Origin: Paraburkholderia susongensis
GTDB taxonomy: Bacteria > Pseudomonadota > Gammaproteobacteria > Burkholderiales > Burkholderiaceae
Direction of reading: 5' to 3'
NCBI RefSeq assembly: GCF_900177725.1
Contig: NZ_FXAT01000011.1
Span: forward strand, 62,001 to 126,000
DNA: 64,000 bases
In this document: piece by piece, positions 7,400-16,677 of the stretch
Position numbering within the stretch: the stretch's first letter is position 1
Layout: each line of letters begins with the position of its first letter
The notes under the pieces: model-generated
Database searches by the model: none
What the model was told of the DNA's origin: nothing
Seen by the model: the letters and a program-made list of their open reading frames with translations, nothing else
Position numbers and translations under genes: made by a program

Positions 7400-9112
7400 A
7401 TGACCGATCACGATCCTCACCTGCCGCCCAATCTCGACAACCCCAACGGCGTCGACAACACCGCCGACTCACCCGACGATCCCGAACGCCGCCGCGTCCT
7501 CACCGGTCTCGCGGCGGTCGGCCTCGGCCTCGCGCTGACCGGCTGCAAGACCGGCGAGGGCCTGGCGGGCAACGGGCCGCCGCGCAGCGCCGCCGACCTT
7601 CGGCTCGACGCTGCGCTGCACGATCAGGTGAAGAACATCGTGGTGATCTACGCCGAGAACCGCAGCTTCGCGAACCTCTACGGCAACTACCCGGGCGTCC
7701 AGCATCCGCTCGACGCGGTCACCGCCGAGCGCTACGTGCAGCTCGACCGCGACGGCAAGACGCCGCTGCCGCGTCTGCCGGCAATCTGGGGCGGGCTCGT
7801 GCCGCAGGCGCAGGAAGTGGACGGCAAGCGCTTCATGATCGGCGAGAAGGATCTCGATCATCTGCACAACCGGCCGTTCCGGCTCGTCGACGCGCACGGC
7901 GCGCCGCTGCCGAACGGCGTCATCACACGCGACCTCGTGCACCGCTTCTATCAGAACCAGATGCAGATCAACGCGGGGCGCAACAACCAGTTCGCCGCGT
8001 GGGGCGATTCCGGCGGCCTCGTGATGGGGCATTACCGCAACTCCGCCGACACATTGCGCCTATGGAATCTCGCGCAGCAGTACACGCTGTGCGACAACTT
8101 CTTCATGGCCGCTTTCGGCGGCTCGTGGCTGAACCACATCTTTCTGATCTCGGCGCAGGCGCCCTACTATCCCGACATCCACAACAGCCCGGCGAAGAAA
8201 ATGGTGTCCGTCGTCGAAGGCGACGACCCGAGCGGCACGCGCCTGAAGCTCGCGCCGAACTCGCCCGCCTCGGCGCTCGACGGTCCGCCGAAATTCGTCA
8301 ACGACGGCGCGTTCACCGCCGACGGCTACGCGGTCAACACGATGGCGCCGCCCTATCAGCCGAGCAGCGTGCGCCCGGCCGAAGGCGGCAACCCGGCCTT
8401 CGCGGACCTGTCGGACCCGCGCGTCATGCCGCCGCAGCATTACGCGACGATCGGCGACCGCCTGACGGACAAGGGCGTCGACTGGGCGTGGTACAGCGGC
8501 GCGTGGCAGTTTGCGCTCGATCATCGCGACACGGGCTCGATGCCCGACTTCCAGTACCACCATCAGCCGTTCAACTACTTCGCCAATTACGCGCCGGGCA
8601 CCGCGGCGCGCCGCCGCTATCTGCGCGACGGCGGCCTCGGCAACGACGCGTCGACCAATCGTCTGATCGCCGATATCGATGCCGGACGCCTGCCCACCGT
8701 CACGTTCTACAAGCCGCAAGGCGATCTGAACATGCACGCGGGTTACGCGGACGTCGAATCGGGCGACCGTCATATCGCGACGCTGATCGAGCACATCCAG
8801 CGCGGCCCGCAGTGGGCGAATACGGTCGTGATCGTTACCGTCGACGAAAACGGCGGCTGGTGGGACCACGTCTCGCCGCCGATCGGCGACCGCTGGGGTC
8901 CGGGCTCGCGAATTCCCGCGCTCGTGATCTCGCCGCTCGCGAAAAAGGGCTACGTCGATCACACGGTGTACGACACGAACTCGATTCTGCGCTTCATCAG
9001 CCGCGTGCACGGGCTCGCGCCGCTCGACGGCGTGGTGGCGCGCGACAAGGCGTTTGCGAGCAACGGGCTCGCGCCGCTCGGCGATCTGACGGCCCCGCTC
9101 GATCTCGCCTGA
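7400..9112 (+). CDS. secreted acid phosphatase / phosphoesterase (AcpA, Burkholderia type)
   Basis: A 570-residue member of the phosphoesterase family that includes phospholipase C and AcpA acid phosphatases. The N-terminus carries RRRVLTGLAAVGLGLALTGC: an arginine-rich Tat-like motif plus a lipobox ending at Cys, so export as a lipoprotein is likely. Family blocks include VVIYAENRSFANLYGNYPG (metal-binding Glu-Asn), GGSWLNHIFLISAQ, and TVDENGGWWDHVSPP near the C-terminus. It should hydrolyse phosphomonoesters in the periplasm or outside. Upstream in-frame sequence to 7340 exists, but ATG 7400 best fits the signal. Confidence 0.88.
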   Translation: MTDHDPHLPPNLDNPNGVDNTADSPDDPERRRVLTGLAAVGLGLALTGCKTGEGLAGNGPPRSAADLRLDAALHDQVKNIVVIYAENRSFANLYGNYPGVQHPLDAVTAERYVQLDRDGKTPLPRLPAIWGGLVPQAQEVDGKRFMIGEKDLDHLHNRPFRLVDAHGAPLPNGVITRDLVHRFYQNQMQINAGRNNQFAAWGDSGGLVMGHYRNSADTLRLWNLAQQYTLCDNFFMAAFGGSWLNHIFLISAQAPYYPDIHNSPAKKMVSVVEGDDPSGTRLKLAPNSPASALDGPPKFVNDGAFTADGYAVNTMAPPYQPSSVRPAEGGNPAFADLSDPRVMPPQHYATIGDRLTDKGVDWAWYSGAWQFALDHRDTGSMPDFQYHHQPFNYFANYAPGTAARRRYLRDGGLGNDASTNRLIADIDAGRLPTVTFYKPQGDLNMHAGYADVESGDRHIATLIEHIQRGPQWANTVVIVTVDENGGWWDHVSPPIGDRWGPGSRIPALVISPLAKKGYVDHTVYDTNSILRFISRVHGLAPLDGVVARDKAFASNGLAPLGDLTAPLDLA

Positions 9113-9349
9113 TCTCCCCTGAGAGCCGGCTCGATAGCGTTTAATTGAGTGCGCGATCCGCTCGCGCCGGCGCCCGGTTTTCGCCGCGATACGTGGTTCG
9201 CGACAGGTGCAACCGCTGCGCCCGTCGCGCTGCCGACGCGCCGCACATGCGCCCTTTGTTCTCGCTCAAACACCTCGCACCTTTCGCCTTGCATAACGCG
9301 CGGCGCCGCCTAGACTAATAAAGCACTTCGCAATTTGTACGGAACTGAC

Positions 9350-9709
9350 ATGCGACTGACCATCCTGATCAACGGTTCCGATCCCACCGTAAGCCACGAC
9401 TATGCTGTGCTCTGGCTCGACACCGACGAACACCGGTGGTCGCGAGAAGCGCATCAAGGGATCGATCTGCCCCCGTGGGGCGAGTTGCACGACGAGGACG
9501 GCGTGACCACCCTCTGTGCGCCGAGCGCGGAAGCACCGCTTTGTACGTTGCGCGGCTTGCATGTCGATCGCAAGGAACGCGTGAGCGCGGCGCAGGGCGC
9601 CGCCGCATGGACAGCGCTTCCCACGCACAAGCCGGCCAGCGGATTCTGGCGTCTGCAGGCGGTGGACCGCCAGAAGGTCCGCGCGGAAAACAGCGTGTTC
9701 GGTAATTAG
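9350..9709 (+). CDS. hypothetical protein
   Basis: A 119-residue protein starting MRLTILINGSDPTVSHDYAVLWLD. ACGGAA precedes the ATG at 9350. Composition is ordinary for a cytosolic protein with Trp, His and Asp throughout; there is no signal, membrane segment or recognised motif. It stands alone between the acid phosphatase and the nuclease. Codon usage matches neighbours, supporting a real gene. Confidence 0.55.
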   Translation: MRLTILINGSDPTVSHDYAVLWLDTDEHRWSREAHQGIDLPPWGELHDEDGVTTLCAPSAEAPLCTLRGLHVDRKERVSAAQGAAAWTALPTHKPASGFWRLQAVDRQKVRAENSVFGN

Positions 9710-9833
9710 GTTCTAGCGCGATTTACCTCTCCTCCTCTTCCGGTCGAAACTTCCGGCTCACGCGCGAACGCTTGCTCGCAGGTGTCACTGCGCGCGTACG
9801 TGAACGCGCACATCGGCAACGTAGCGCCGCCAC

Positions 9834-9852
9834 GCTTAAGACGTTCTTAAGC
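9834..9852. promoter_or_regulatory. perfect inverted repeat upstream of the nuclease gene
   Basis: GCTTAAG (9834-9840) and CTTAAGC (9846-9852) flank ACGTT. It lies about 150 bases before the nuclease start in a non-coding stretch. It could be an operator; no protein is implied by the sequence. Confidence 0.3.
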
Positions 9853-10003
9853 TTGCGTACGTAGAGTCGGAAGTCCACGCATTCGGGTCGCTGCAAAGCG
9901 GCCCATTTTTTTGTCCGCTGGTTTATCCCGGCGAGCATCGCGAATTCAATACTGGCGAGCCGCGACGCTATACTTGCGCCCCCATCCATCGATCCCTCGA
10001 CAC

Positions 10004-10753
10004 ATGAAGAAGTGGCTTGCCTGCCTGTTATTCGCTGTCGCCGCGCACGCGAGCGCAGCGCCTTCCTGCACCCAGTTCACGCCGAATGCGCAATGGCCCG
10101 TCCTCACCAATCAGAAGATGGCGCCGAAAACGCGCCTGCTCTGCTATAGCGATTTCGCGGTGCTGCATTCGGGCGTCACGCACGGTCCGCTGTGGTCCGC
10201 CGAGCATCTGACGCGCGAGCATATCGAAGCGGCGAAAGAGATGACGCGCACCAACAAGTTCTTCGAAGACGCGCGTTTGCCCGACGGCGAAGGCGCAACG
10301 CTCGCCGACTACAAACGCAGCGGCTTCGATCGCGGCCATATGAGCCCGGCGGGCAATCGCTGGAACGAACAGGCGATGGCGCAATCGTTCTCGCTTGCCA
10401 ACATCGTGCCGCAAGACCGTCAGAACAACCAGCGATTGTGGGCACGCATCGAAACGGCGGTACGCAAGATCGCGCTCTCCTACGACGACACATACGTCGT
10501 CACCGGGCCGCTCTTCGTCGGCCAGCAGTTGCGGACCATCGGGCCGACGCGCGTATTCGTGCCAACGCAGTTGTACAAAGTCGTCTATGTGCCGTCGCGA
10601 CACATGGCGTTCGCGGTCGTGGCCGATAATGTCTCGACCAACCGTTACGACATCCGGACGATTCACGAACTCGAAGCGGTATCGGGCATCCGTTTTCCGG
10701 GCATTCCGGAGAACCTCAAGGACCAGCGGCCAGGAGGACTGAAAGGTGTTTAA
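10004..10753 (+). CDS. DNA/RNA non-specific endonuclease (NucA/Nuc1 family), secreted
   Basis: A 249-residue beta-beta-alpha-metal nuclease. A signal peptide spans about residues 1-19 (MKKWLACLLFAVAAHASAA). The family signature DRGH is at 109-112, with the catalytic His112 and nearby LANIVPQ and N-x4-W-x3-E pattern supplying the metal-ligand Asn. It cleaves DNA and RNA non-specifically and should act in the periplasm or outside. It overlaps the next gene by 8 bases. No inhibitor gene of the NuiA type was recognised, though the downstream 86-residue protein is a possible partner by position. Confidence 0.9.
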   Translation: MKKWLACLLFAVAAHASAAPSCTQFTPNAQWPVLTNQKMAPKTRLLCYSDFAVLHSGVTHGPLWSAEHLTREHIEAAKEMTRTNKFFEDARLPDGEGATLADYKRSGFDRGHMSPAGNRWNEQAMAQSFSLANIVPQDRQNNQRLWARIETAVRKIALSYDDTYVVTGPLFVGQQLRTIGPTRVFVPTQLYKVVYVPSRHMAFAVVADNVSTNRYDIRTIHELEAVSGIRFPGIPENLKDQRPGGLKGV

Positions 10754-11006
10754 ACCCTATTCGAACGATGACGATGTGCTCAACATTCAGGGCGACGCGC
10801 TCACGCTCAGCAACGGCACTGCGCGCGTCGTGCTGAACGGCACGCTGGAATTGACACGCGATCAGTCCGGACTGAAGGCGGCGCTCGCACTGAAGGAAGC
10901 GGTGGACGCAATCGTTGCGAGCCTGCAGGCGCAAGCGGATTTACCGGCAAAGGTGAAGGACGAGCCCGATGAAAAACCTGGCGTCGTGCGGAATCCGTTT
11001 CAATGA
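10746..11006 (+). CDS. small conserved protein coupled to the nuclease
   Basis: An 86-residue protein (MFKPYSNDDDVLNIQGDALTL...) starting at GTG 10746. AGGAGG lies just upstream within the nuclease 3' end, and the genes overlap by 8 bases, so coupling is likely. It is acidic in the first part and has an Ala/Leu-rich helix (LKAALALKEAVDAIVASL). No signal peptide. The function is unknown; a nuclease partner is only a positional guess. Confidence 0.65.
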   Translation: MFKPYSNDDDVLNIQGDALTLSNGTARVVLNGTLELTRDQSGLKAALALKEAVDAIVASLQAQADLPAKVKDEPDEKPGVVRNPFQ

Positions 11007-11081
11007 CGCGGGTGGCTTGCGCTACGCTTTAATCTCGCGGTAGTCGCATATTAGCCAGCCCGCAAAAGCAAAGTATTGTTA

Positions 11082-11116
11082 AGAGGCGGAAGAGCTCTTC
11101 TTCCGCCTCTCTCTTT
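11082..11116 (+). terminator. intrinsic terminator after the nuclease operon
   Basis: Ten-base stem AGAGGCGGAA (11082-11091) pairs with TTCCGCCTCT (11101-11110), followed by CTCTTTT. It lies about 75 bases after the small gene. The remainder of the interval to 11325 shows no gene. Confidence 0.75.
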
Positions 11117-11325
11117 TGTGCGTTCTTTTGCGCTTTCTTCTTCCCGCTCTCCAGCGAACCGACCGCCGAATCCGGCATTCCGACATGTATCAGCGAAGAC
11201 GCAGTAGTTACGTTTTGTCACCACGACAGCGTCAACTCCGCTACTGCGCCCTACGTTAAACCGGCAGCGCTGAAATGATTCAGCCGCGACACAAGAATCC
11301 ACCGGTTCAACCAAGGAGTCACATC

Positions 11326-11712
11326 ATGAAGACGCTTTTCGCCGCTCTCGCTTCTGCTCTGCTCGTGTCGACCGCCTTTGCTCAGACGGCCGCACCGTCG
11401 ACGACGCAATCCGCACAACCCGCGCAAGCCACGCAAACGCAGCCCGCCGGTCAGGCGAATCTGAAGGCGAGCACCGCCGCGCAAACCGGCGCCACCGACG
11501 AAAGCGCTACCGCTACGAAAGCACCCGCGCACGCCACCGCGAAGTCGCATGTGAAAAAGACTTCCGCCCATACGAAGAAAACCCACAAGTCGGCCAAGAA
11601 AAAAGCCGTTGAAACGAGCGCCACGAAGACTCCGGCGGGGAGCGCGAAAGAGGCCAGCAATGCCCCGGCAAAAGCCGACGGCGCACAAGCCGACACGACG
11701 AAAACGCAATAA
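11326..11712 (+). CDS. secreted low-complexity Ala/Thr/Lys-rich protein
   Basis: A 128-residue protein. A clear signal peptide (MKTLFAALASALLVSTAFAQ) is followed by Ala/Thr/Gln-rich sequence, then a Lys/His-rich block (AKSHVKKTSAHTKKTHKSAKKKA), and another Ala/Thr stretch. AAGGAG precedes the ATG at 11326. Such tails resemble histone-H1-like or acid-stress periplasmic proteins, but the exported location argues against a chromatin role. A strong terminator follows. Function unknown. Confidence 0.75.
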   Translation: MKTLFAALASALLVSTAFAQTAAPSTTQSAQPAQATQTQPAGQANLKASTAAQTGATDESATATKAPAHATAKSHVKKTSAHTKKTHKSAKKKAVETSATKTPAGSAKEASNAPAKADGAQADTTKTQ

Positions 11713-11797
11713 CACGTGATCGGTTCCGGCGCTTACCGGCCATGCAGGTGTCGTTGAAATAGAAGCTGATCGAAGCCGGGTTGCGCCGTTCAGGGAG

Positions 11798-11825
11798 GGC
11801 GAGTCATATGACTCGCCTTTTTTCC
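11798..11825 (+). terminator. intrinsic terminator
   Basis: Perfect palindrome GGCGAGTCATATGACTCGCC (11798-11817) followed directly by a run of Ts. It ends the transcript of the 11326-11712 gene. Confidence 0.85.
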
Positions 11826-11995
11826 GTGCGGATTGCGCGAAGGCGTGCGAGCCACGTATGGCGCTGTGCGAATGCATACTTTCACGCCGTATCATTTTGC
11901 CGACACACACGCGAATTTTTGCACTGTCTTTATTCGCCGAAGTTTAATCTCGAACCGTTCCAACTCATTAGCGCGTCAAACGAACGCTGCATCAC

Positions 11996-12334
11996 ATGGC
12001 TCTCACGCAACCAATCGGCGAGCTCGCGCCGCAGCCTGCCAGCAGGCAGGTTCAACGCAACAACGTCATCCCGTTTCCGTCGACACGCGCGCTTCTGCAC
12101 GTGAGCCTGCCCCACCCGCCTCACGATCACGCCGGCACCCAGCTACGCGCGCTGCTTCATTCGCCGCTCGGCGTGTATGTGGTCAGCACGGAAGCCGTGC
12201 GAAACGAAATCCGCGTGCAACTCGACATTGCGCGCGAAGATCTCGACTTCACGTTGCACACGCTGCTCTCGACTCTCCCCGCCGCAACGATCGGCCCATT
12301 GAAACGGCGTGCCGGCACCGCGGGAGCGCGTTAA
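11996..12334 (+). CDS. hypothetical protein
   Basis: A 112-residue protein starting MALTQPIGELAPQPASRQVQRN. The middle portion (HAGTQLRALLHSPLGVYVVSTEAVRNEIRVQLDIAREDLDFTLHTLLSTLP) looks like a folded alpha/beta segment; the N-terminus is disordered in appearance. No recognised family and no strong ribosome-binding site. It converges with the Crp/Fnr gene. Reality is moderately supported by its amino-acid composition only. Confidence 0.5.
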   Translation: MALTQPIGELAPQPASRQVQRNNVIPFPSTRALLHVSLPHPPHDHAGTQLRALLHSPLGVYVVSTEAVRNEIRVQLDIAREDLDFTLHTLLSTLPAATIGPLKRRAGTAGAR

Positions 12335-12369
12335 TTTCGCATGCCGCCAGCCGCTTGCGGCGTGCCGTT

Positions 12370-13068
12370 CTATTCGTCCGCCAGTGCACGCAGCTTGTCC
12401 GCGTCGACGATCTCTATCTCCGCATAGCCGAGCTTCAACGCGCCTTGCGTTTCGAAGTGCTTGAGCACCTGATTGATCGTCTGGCGCGACAACGCGAGCA
12501 TCATCGCGAGATCTTCCTGTGGGACCCGGAGCACGCGGCGCAGCGCGCCGGCTTCGCCGTAGCCGCCCGCCATCAGCAACAGACGACGCGCCACGCGCTG
12601 CGCGGCAGGCAGCAGCGCGGCTTCCTCGATCACGTCGAACACGAGACGCAGCTTGTGCGTGAGCAGCAGGCCGAACACATGCCAGTAAGCCGGTGTGCGT
12701 TCGAGCAACGCAGCAAGCGCTGCGCGCGGCACATGAAACAGTTCGGAATCGCGCTCAGCATACGCGTCGTGAGTTCGCGGCCGACTGTCGAACAGCGCTA
12801 TCTCGCCGAACCAGTTCACCGGCTCGATCACGGCGAGCAATGCTTCCTTGCCCGCCGGACTCGCCGCGCCGATTCTCACGAGACCGTCGAGCACGCAATA
12901 GAGCCCATCGTCGGCATCGCCGCGCGTGAAGAGCCGCTGACCAGCAGCGAGGCTTTCGACGCGCCCCGCTTCGATCAACTCCGTGCGCATGCCGGCGGGC
13001 GCCGCGCGAAACCACGCGCTGCGCGCAAGCAGCGCGGCAAGCTCATTCGATGAAAAACGCTCAGTCAT
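12370..13068 (-). CDS. Crp/Fnr-family transcriptional regulator
   Basis: A 232-residue regulator. The N-terminal cyclic-nucleotide-binding fold (about residues 20-130) shows GQRLFTRGDADDGLYCVLDGLVRIG and WFGEIALFD. A long helix follows, then a winged helix (about 150-220) with VPQEDLAMMLALSRQTINQVLKHFE as the recognition region. No Cys cluster for an Fnr iron-sulfur centre is visible near the N-terminus. Divergent from the DUF962 gene at 13181. The effector is unknown. Confidence 0.88.
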   Translation of the reverse strand: MTERFSSNELAALLARSAWFRAAPAGMRTELIEAGRVESLAAGQRLFTRGDADDGLYCVLDGLVRIGAASPAGKEALLAVIEPVNWFGEIALFDSRPRTHDAYAERDSELFHVPRAALAALLERTPAYWHVFGLLLTHKLRLVFDVIEEAALLPAAQRVARRLLLMAGGYGEAGALRRVLRVPQEDLAMMLALSRQTINQVLKHFETQGALKLGYAEIEIVDADKLRALADE

Positions 13069-13180
13069 GGGACGGCATCCGTGCGCGATGGTCGCTGATT
13101 TATCGCTGATTGTCGGCTACCCGATGGTTTCAAATTCCGCTACCCGCGATTATGCTGACTTCGACACAGGAGCGGCACTC

Positions 13181-13720
13181 ATGAGAACGCTGACGCAGCA
13201 ACTGACGCAATACGCGGCCTATCATCGCGACCGGCGCAATATCGCCACGCACTTCGTCGGCATTCCGATGATCGTGCTTGCGCTCGCCGTGCTGCTGAGC
13301 CGCCCTGCTTTCGGCGCCGGCATGTTCCCGGTGATGTTGTCGCCGGCGTGGCTGTTGTTCGTCGCTGCCACCGTTTACTACCTCGTGCTCGACGTGCCGC
13401 TCGGCGTGACGATGGCCTGCGTCTCGGCGCTGTGCATCGCCTTCGGCGAGTGGATCGCCGCGCAATCGACGCTCGTGTGGCTCACCACCGGCATCGGCCT
13501 GTTCGTGATCGGCTGGGTGTTCCAGTTCATCGGCCACGTCGCGTACGAACATCGCAAGCCGGCCTTCGTCGACGACGTGATCGGCCTGCTGATCGGGCCG
13601 CTTTTCGTGCTCGCGGAAGCGCTGTTCGGTGCCGGCTGGCGTCCCGATCTGCGCGAGGCGATCGAGGCGCAGGTCGGTCCGACGCGCATCAACGCCGCGC
13701 GTGCCGAAGCGCATCGCTGA
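13181..13720 (+). CDS. Mpo1/DUF962-like membrane protein
   Basis: A 179-residue membrane protein of the DUF962 (YGL010w/Mpo1-like) family. It begins MRTLTQQLTQYAAYHRDRRNIATHFVGIPMIV, containing the conserved His block (YHRDRRNIATHFVG), and has a second conserved block IGHVAYEHRKPAF. About four hydrophobic segments follow. The yeast relative is a dioxygenase in 2-hydroxy fatty acid alpha-oxidation, so a role in lipid metabolism is possible. ACAGGAG precedes the ATG. Confidence 0.8.
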   Translation: MRTLTQQLTQYAAYHRDRRNIATHFVGIPMIVLALAVLLSRPAFGAGMFPVMLSPAWLLFVAATVYYLVLDVPLGVTMACVSALCIAFGEWIAAQSTLVWLTTGIGLFVIGWVFQFIGHVAYEHRKPAFVDDVIGLLIGPLFVLAEALFGAGWRPDLREAIEAQVGPTRINAARAEAHR

Positions 13721-13755
13721 TCGTCACACCGCGCGATGCATTCGAGCCATACCGC

Positions 13756-14652
13756 TCAATTCGGCGCGAAGCGCACCAGCCGCACGCTATGCAACGCGGT
13801 CAACGCCACCGCGATCCAGATCGGCACGTACGTGGCGAGTTGCGCGGCGCTCAGCGTCTCGCGCAGCAGCGTGATCGACACGAGCACGAGCAGCACCGGC
13901 TCGACATAGCCGAGAATGCCGAACAACGCGACCGGCAACAGGCGGCTCGCCTTCAGATACGACGCGAGTGCGAGCGTGCTCAACGCGCCGAGGCCCGGCA
14001 ACAGCACGCACCACATCAGCGGGCGGCCGGCAATCGCATGCAGCGAACCACCGCTGACGATGAGCACGGCAGCCACCGGCAGTATCAACGCCATCTCGAC
14101 CGTGAACATCGCGAGCGAATCCTGATTGATCCTGCGACGCAGCACCAGGTACGGCGGATAGCCGAGCGCGACGATCAGCGTCGGCCACGAAAACGCGCCC
14201 GTCACCCACAGCTCGTGAGCGACGCCCACCGCCGCGCACGCGACAGCGAGCCACTGCAACGCGTCGAGCCGTTCGTGATAGTGGAAGCGCGCGACCAGCA
14301 CCATCACGAGCGGCATCAGGAAATAGCCGAGCGACACTTCGAGCATGCGCCCATGCAGCGGAGCCCACAGAAAGAGCCACAATTGCAGGCCGAGCAAAGC
14401 CGCGCTCGCGCTCATCGCGGCGCCGAGCTTCGGCTCGGTCATCATGCGGCAAAGAAGCTGGCGCAAAATCGGCAGACGTTTGCGCAGCGCGACGAGCAGC
14501 AGTGCGCCCGGCACGGTCCACACGATGCGCCACGCGAAGATGTCGAGCCCCGTGAGCGGCGCGAGCAAGGTCGCGTAAGCAGACAGTAATGCGAACATCG
14601 CGCACGCGCCGACCGAAAGCGCAATACCGCGCCTGACGTCTTGCTGGTTCAT
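13756..14652 (-). CDS. rarD: EamA/RarD-type DMT-superfamily transporter
   Basis: A 298-residue protein with about ten hydrophobic segments. The blocks LDIFAWRIVWTVPGAL and GRMLEVSLGYFLMPLVMVLV match the RarD subgroup of the drug/metabolite transporter superfamily. The start MNQQDVRRGIALSVGACAMFALLSAY at 14652 puts the first membrane helix in the usual place; upstream in-frame codons look non-coding. The transported compound is unknown. Convergent with the DUF962 gene. Confidence 0.82.
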   Translation of the reverse strand: MNQQDVRRGIALSVGACAMFALLSAYATLLAPLTGLDIFAWRIVWTVPGALLLVALRKRLPILRQLLCRMMTEPKLGAAMSASAALLGLQLWLFLWAPLHGRMLEVSLGYFLMPLVMVLVARFHYHERLDALQWLAVACAAVGVAHELWVTGAFSWPTLIVALGYPPYLVLRRRINQDSLAMFTVEMALILPVAAVLIVSGGSLHAIAGRPLMWCVLLPGLGALSTLALASYLKASRLLPVALFGILGYVEPVLLVLVSITLLRETLSAAQLATYVPIWIAVALTALHSVRLVRFAPN

Positions 14653-15227
14653 CGCGCGGCCCGTCGTGCGTAGTGCGAAATCGGTGTGGTTGCCCGCACG
14701 CGGGCTGGCGGCGCAGCATGCGGGCGCGCGGCATTCGTTGTTGTCATTGGAAGTGAAGTCTCTTGAGCGGGAAGCCTCCGCAAGCCATGCGGCAGGCGCT
14801 GCGTCCTGTTCGGGATCAACGGCGCAAGCCGGCATTCTAGACGGGTTATCGGTCGGCGGGGGGCTGCGCTTTTTCGGCAATGAACTGCAATTAGTCCGTG
14901 CGCATCGGGCGTCGATGCACTAGAACATAACTTCATGCGCTGCGGCGGGCGAACCGCATTCCGGTGCAAACCTGGTTCAATCCCCGCTTGAGCGCGAATC
15001 TTGCTACGAAGCTTTGCACGCTGTTCGTCACGCGTTCGCGACAACAAACGCAGCACTCTCGAGCCGGGCCCGCGAATGCAGTCCCGCACGCCGTCCTGAC
15101 CTCGGTCAGCCGGCCGTGACGATCACACCCGCGCTTCTCGCCCACGGCATGCGTCAACCGCGTTTCACCGCGCATGCCACTACCCGGCCAGCAATCCCGC
15201 TCATCGAATATGACTCCTGGAGCCAGC
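14653..15227. other. intergenic stretch without a supported gene
   Basis: This interval of about 575 bases separates the divergent rarD and egtD genes. I see no convincing open frame, RNA or repeat in it. It probably carries both promoters; neither could be placed with confidence. Confidence 0.5.
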
Positions 15228-16211
15228 ATGACCCAGTCAGCCCTATCGCTCAGCAACTCGCCTTCCGACCTGCGCGCAGCCTTTGCCGCAGAGGTGCGCG
15301 CCGGACTTGCCCACACGCCGCAGAAAGAACTGCCGTCGAAGTATCTGTACGACGAAGTGGGCTCCGCACTTTTTGAAGTGATTACCGTATTGCCCGAATA
15401 CGGCGTGACGCGCGCCGAGGAACGGCTGCTCACGAAGCACGCGGCGGACATCGTCGAGCATCTGCCTCATGACGTGACCGTCGCCGAACTCGGCAGCGGC
15501 AGCGGCCGTAAAACGCGGCGCATTCTTGAAGCACTGTGTAAAAAGCGCCCCACTTCTTACTGCCCGATTGAAATTTCGCGCACCGCATTGCAGTTGTGCC
15601 GGCGCGAGCTCGGCGACATCGAGCGGATTTCGATCGTCGGTTACGAGCGCGACTATCTGGCCGGTCTCGCCGAAGTGAGCCGGCAACGCGCGGCGCACGA
15701 GCGGCTACTCGTGCTGTTTCTCGGCAGCACGATCGGCAATTTCGGCAGGCTCGCGGCCACGCGTTTTCTGCGCGATATCCGCAACATGCTCGCGCCCGGC
15801 GACGCGTTGCTGCTCGGCACCGATCTCATCAAGCCGACGCCGGTGCTGATTGCCGCATACGATGATGCGATCGGCGTGACCGCCTCGTTCAACCTGAATC
15901 TGCTCGCGCGCATCAATCGCGAACTCGACGGCGACTTTCCGCTCGACGCGTTCGAGCACGTCGCGCGCTTCAATCCGGACGCGCGCAGCATCGAGATGCA
16001 TCTGCGCGCGAAGCGCGACGTCACCGCGCATGTGCGCGCGGCGCAATTGACGGTGTCGCTCGAGGAAGGCGAAACGATCTGGACCGAGAGCAGCCACAAA
16101 TATCGGGCGGAAGAACTACCCGCGATCGCCGACGACGCCGGCTTCGCATGCAGCCATCAATGGATCGAGAAAGAGTGGGGCTTTGCCGAGAGTTTGCTGG
16201 TGGCGCGATGA
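15228..16211 (+). CDS. egtD: L-histidine N-alpha-methyltransferase (EgtD)
   Basis: A 327-residue SAM-dependent methyltransferase of the EgtD family, which trimethylates histidine to hercynine in ergothioneine synthesis. Visible features are LPSKYLYDEVGSALFEVITVLPEYGVTRAEERLL at the N-terminus, the SAM motif AELGSGSGRKTR, LFLGSTIGNFGR, and the C-terminal block TESSHKYRAEEL. ATG 15228 follows CTGGAG; an in-frame ATG at 15210 would add six residues. The usual partner egtB (hercynine sulfoxide synthase) is not next to it: rarD is upstream and acylphosphatase downstream, both on the other strand. Confidence 0.9.
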   Translation: MTQSALSLSNSPSDLRAAFAAEVRAGLAHTPQKELPSKYLYDEVGSALFEVITVLPEYGVTRAEERLLTKHAADIVEHLPHDVTVAELGSGSGRKTRRILEALCKKRPTSYCPIEISRTALQLCRRELGDIERISIVGYERDYLAGLAEVSRQRAAHERLLVLFLGSTIGNFGRLAATRFLRDIRNMLAPGDALLLGTDLIKPTPVLIAAYDDAIGVTASFNLNLLARINRELDGDFPLDAFEHVARFNPDARSIEMHLRAKRDVTAHVRAAQLTVSLEEGETIWTESSHKYRAEELPAIADDAGFACSHQWIEKEWGFAESLLVAR

Positions 16212-16218
16212 ACGTTGC

Positions 16219-16512
16219 TCAGTGCTGCTCGAAGCGCTCATAGCGCTTTTCCGTTGCGCGCTCCTCGCCGCTCACTTCGCTCACGCGCGCCGCCGGCGGT
16301 CCGTGACGCAACCACGAAAGCATCCGGTCGATCTGGTTGGCCGGTCCCTGCAACATCGCTTCGACGGAGCCGTCGGCGAGATTCGCCACCCATCCCTTGA
16401 TGCCAAGCGCGTGTGCCTGGCGCACCGTCGCATGGCGAAAACCAACGCCCTGCACGATGCCGCGCACCCGCACGTAATACGTTTCGATCCGCTCATCCAG
16501 ATCCGGGGCCAT
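16219..16512 (-). CDS. acyP: acylphosphatase
   Basis: A 97-residue acylphosphatase that hydrolyses acyl phosphates. The signature VRGIVQGVGFR carries catalytic Arg26, and GWVANLADGSVEAMLQG carries catalytic Asn44. A strong AAAGGAGG precedes the ATG at 16512. It converges tightly with egtD (7-base gap). Length is typical for the family. Confidence 0.9.
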   Translation of the reverse strand: MAPDLDERIETYYVRVRGIVQGVGFRHATVRQAHALGIKGWVANLADGSVEAMLQGPANQIDRMLSWLRHGPPAARVSEVSGEERATEKRYERFEQH

Positions 16513-16677
16513 GCCGCTACCTCCTTTTAATGCCTCACAATCTTTCAAGCCGGCATTCTAGTCGCCTCGCGGCGGGCCTGCTCGATCGCGGTCATCTATC
16601 GCACGCGCATCCGACGCGCCACGCGGTGCGCGCGCCACGTACAATCCGTCGACCGTCATGCAGGAAATGGAAACAGA

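Noticed and set aside
11326..11712. Histone H1-like nucleoid protein
   Set aside because: The Lys/Ala block is similar, but a clear signal peptide directs it out of the cytosol.
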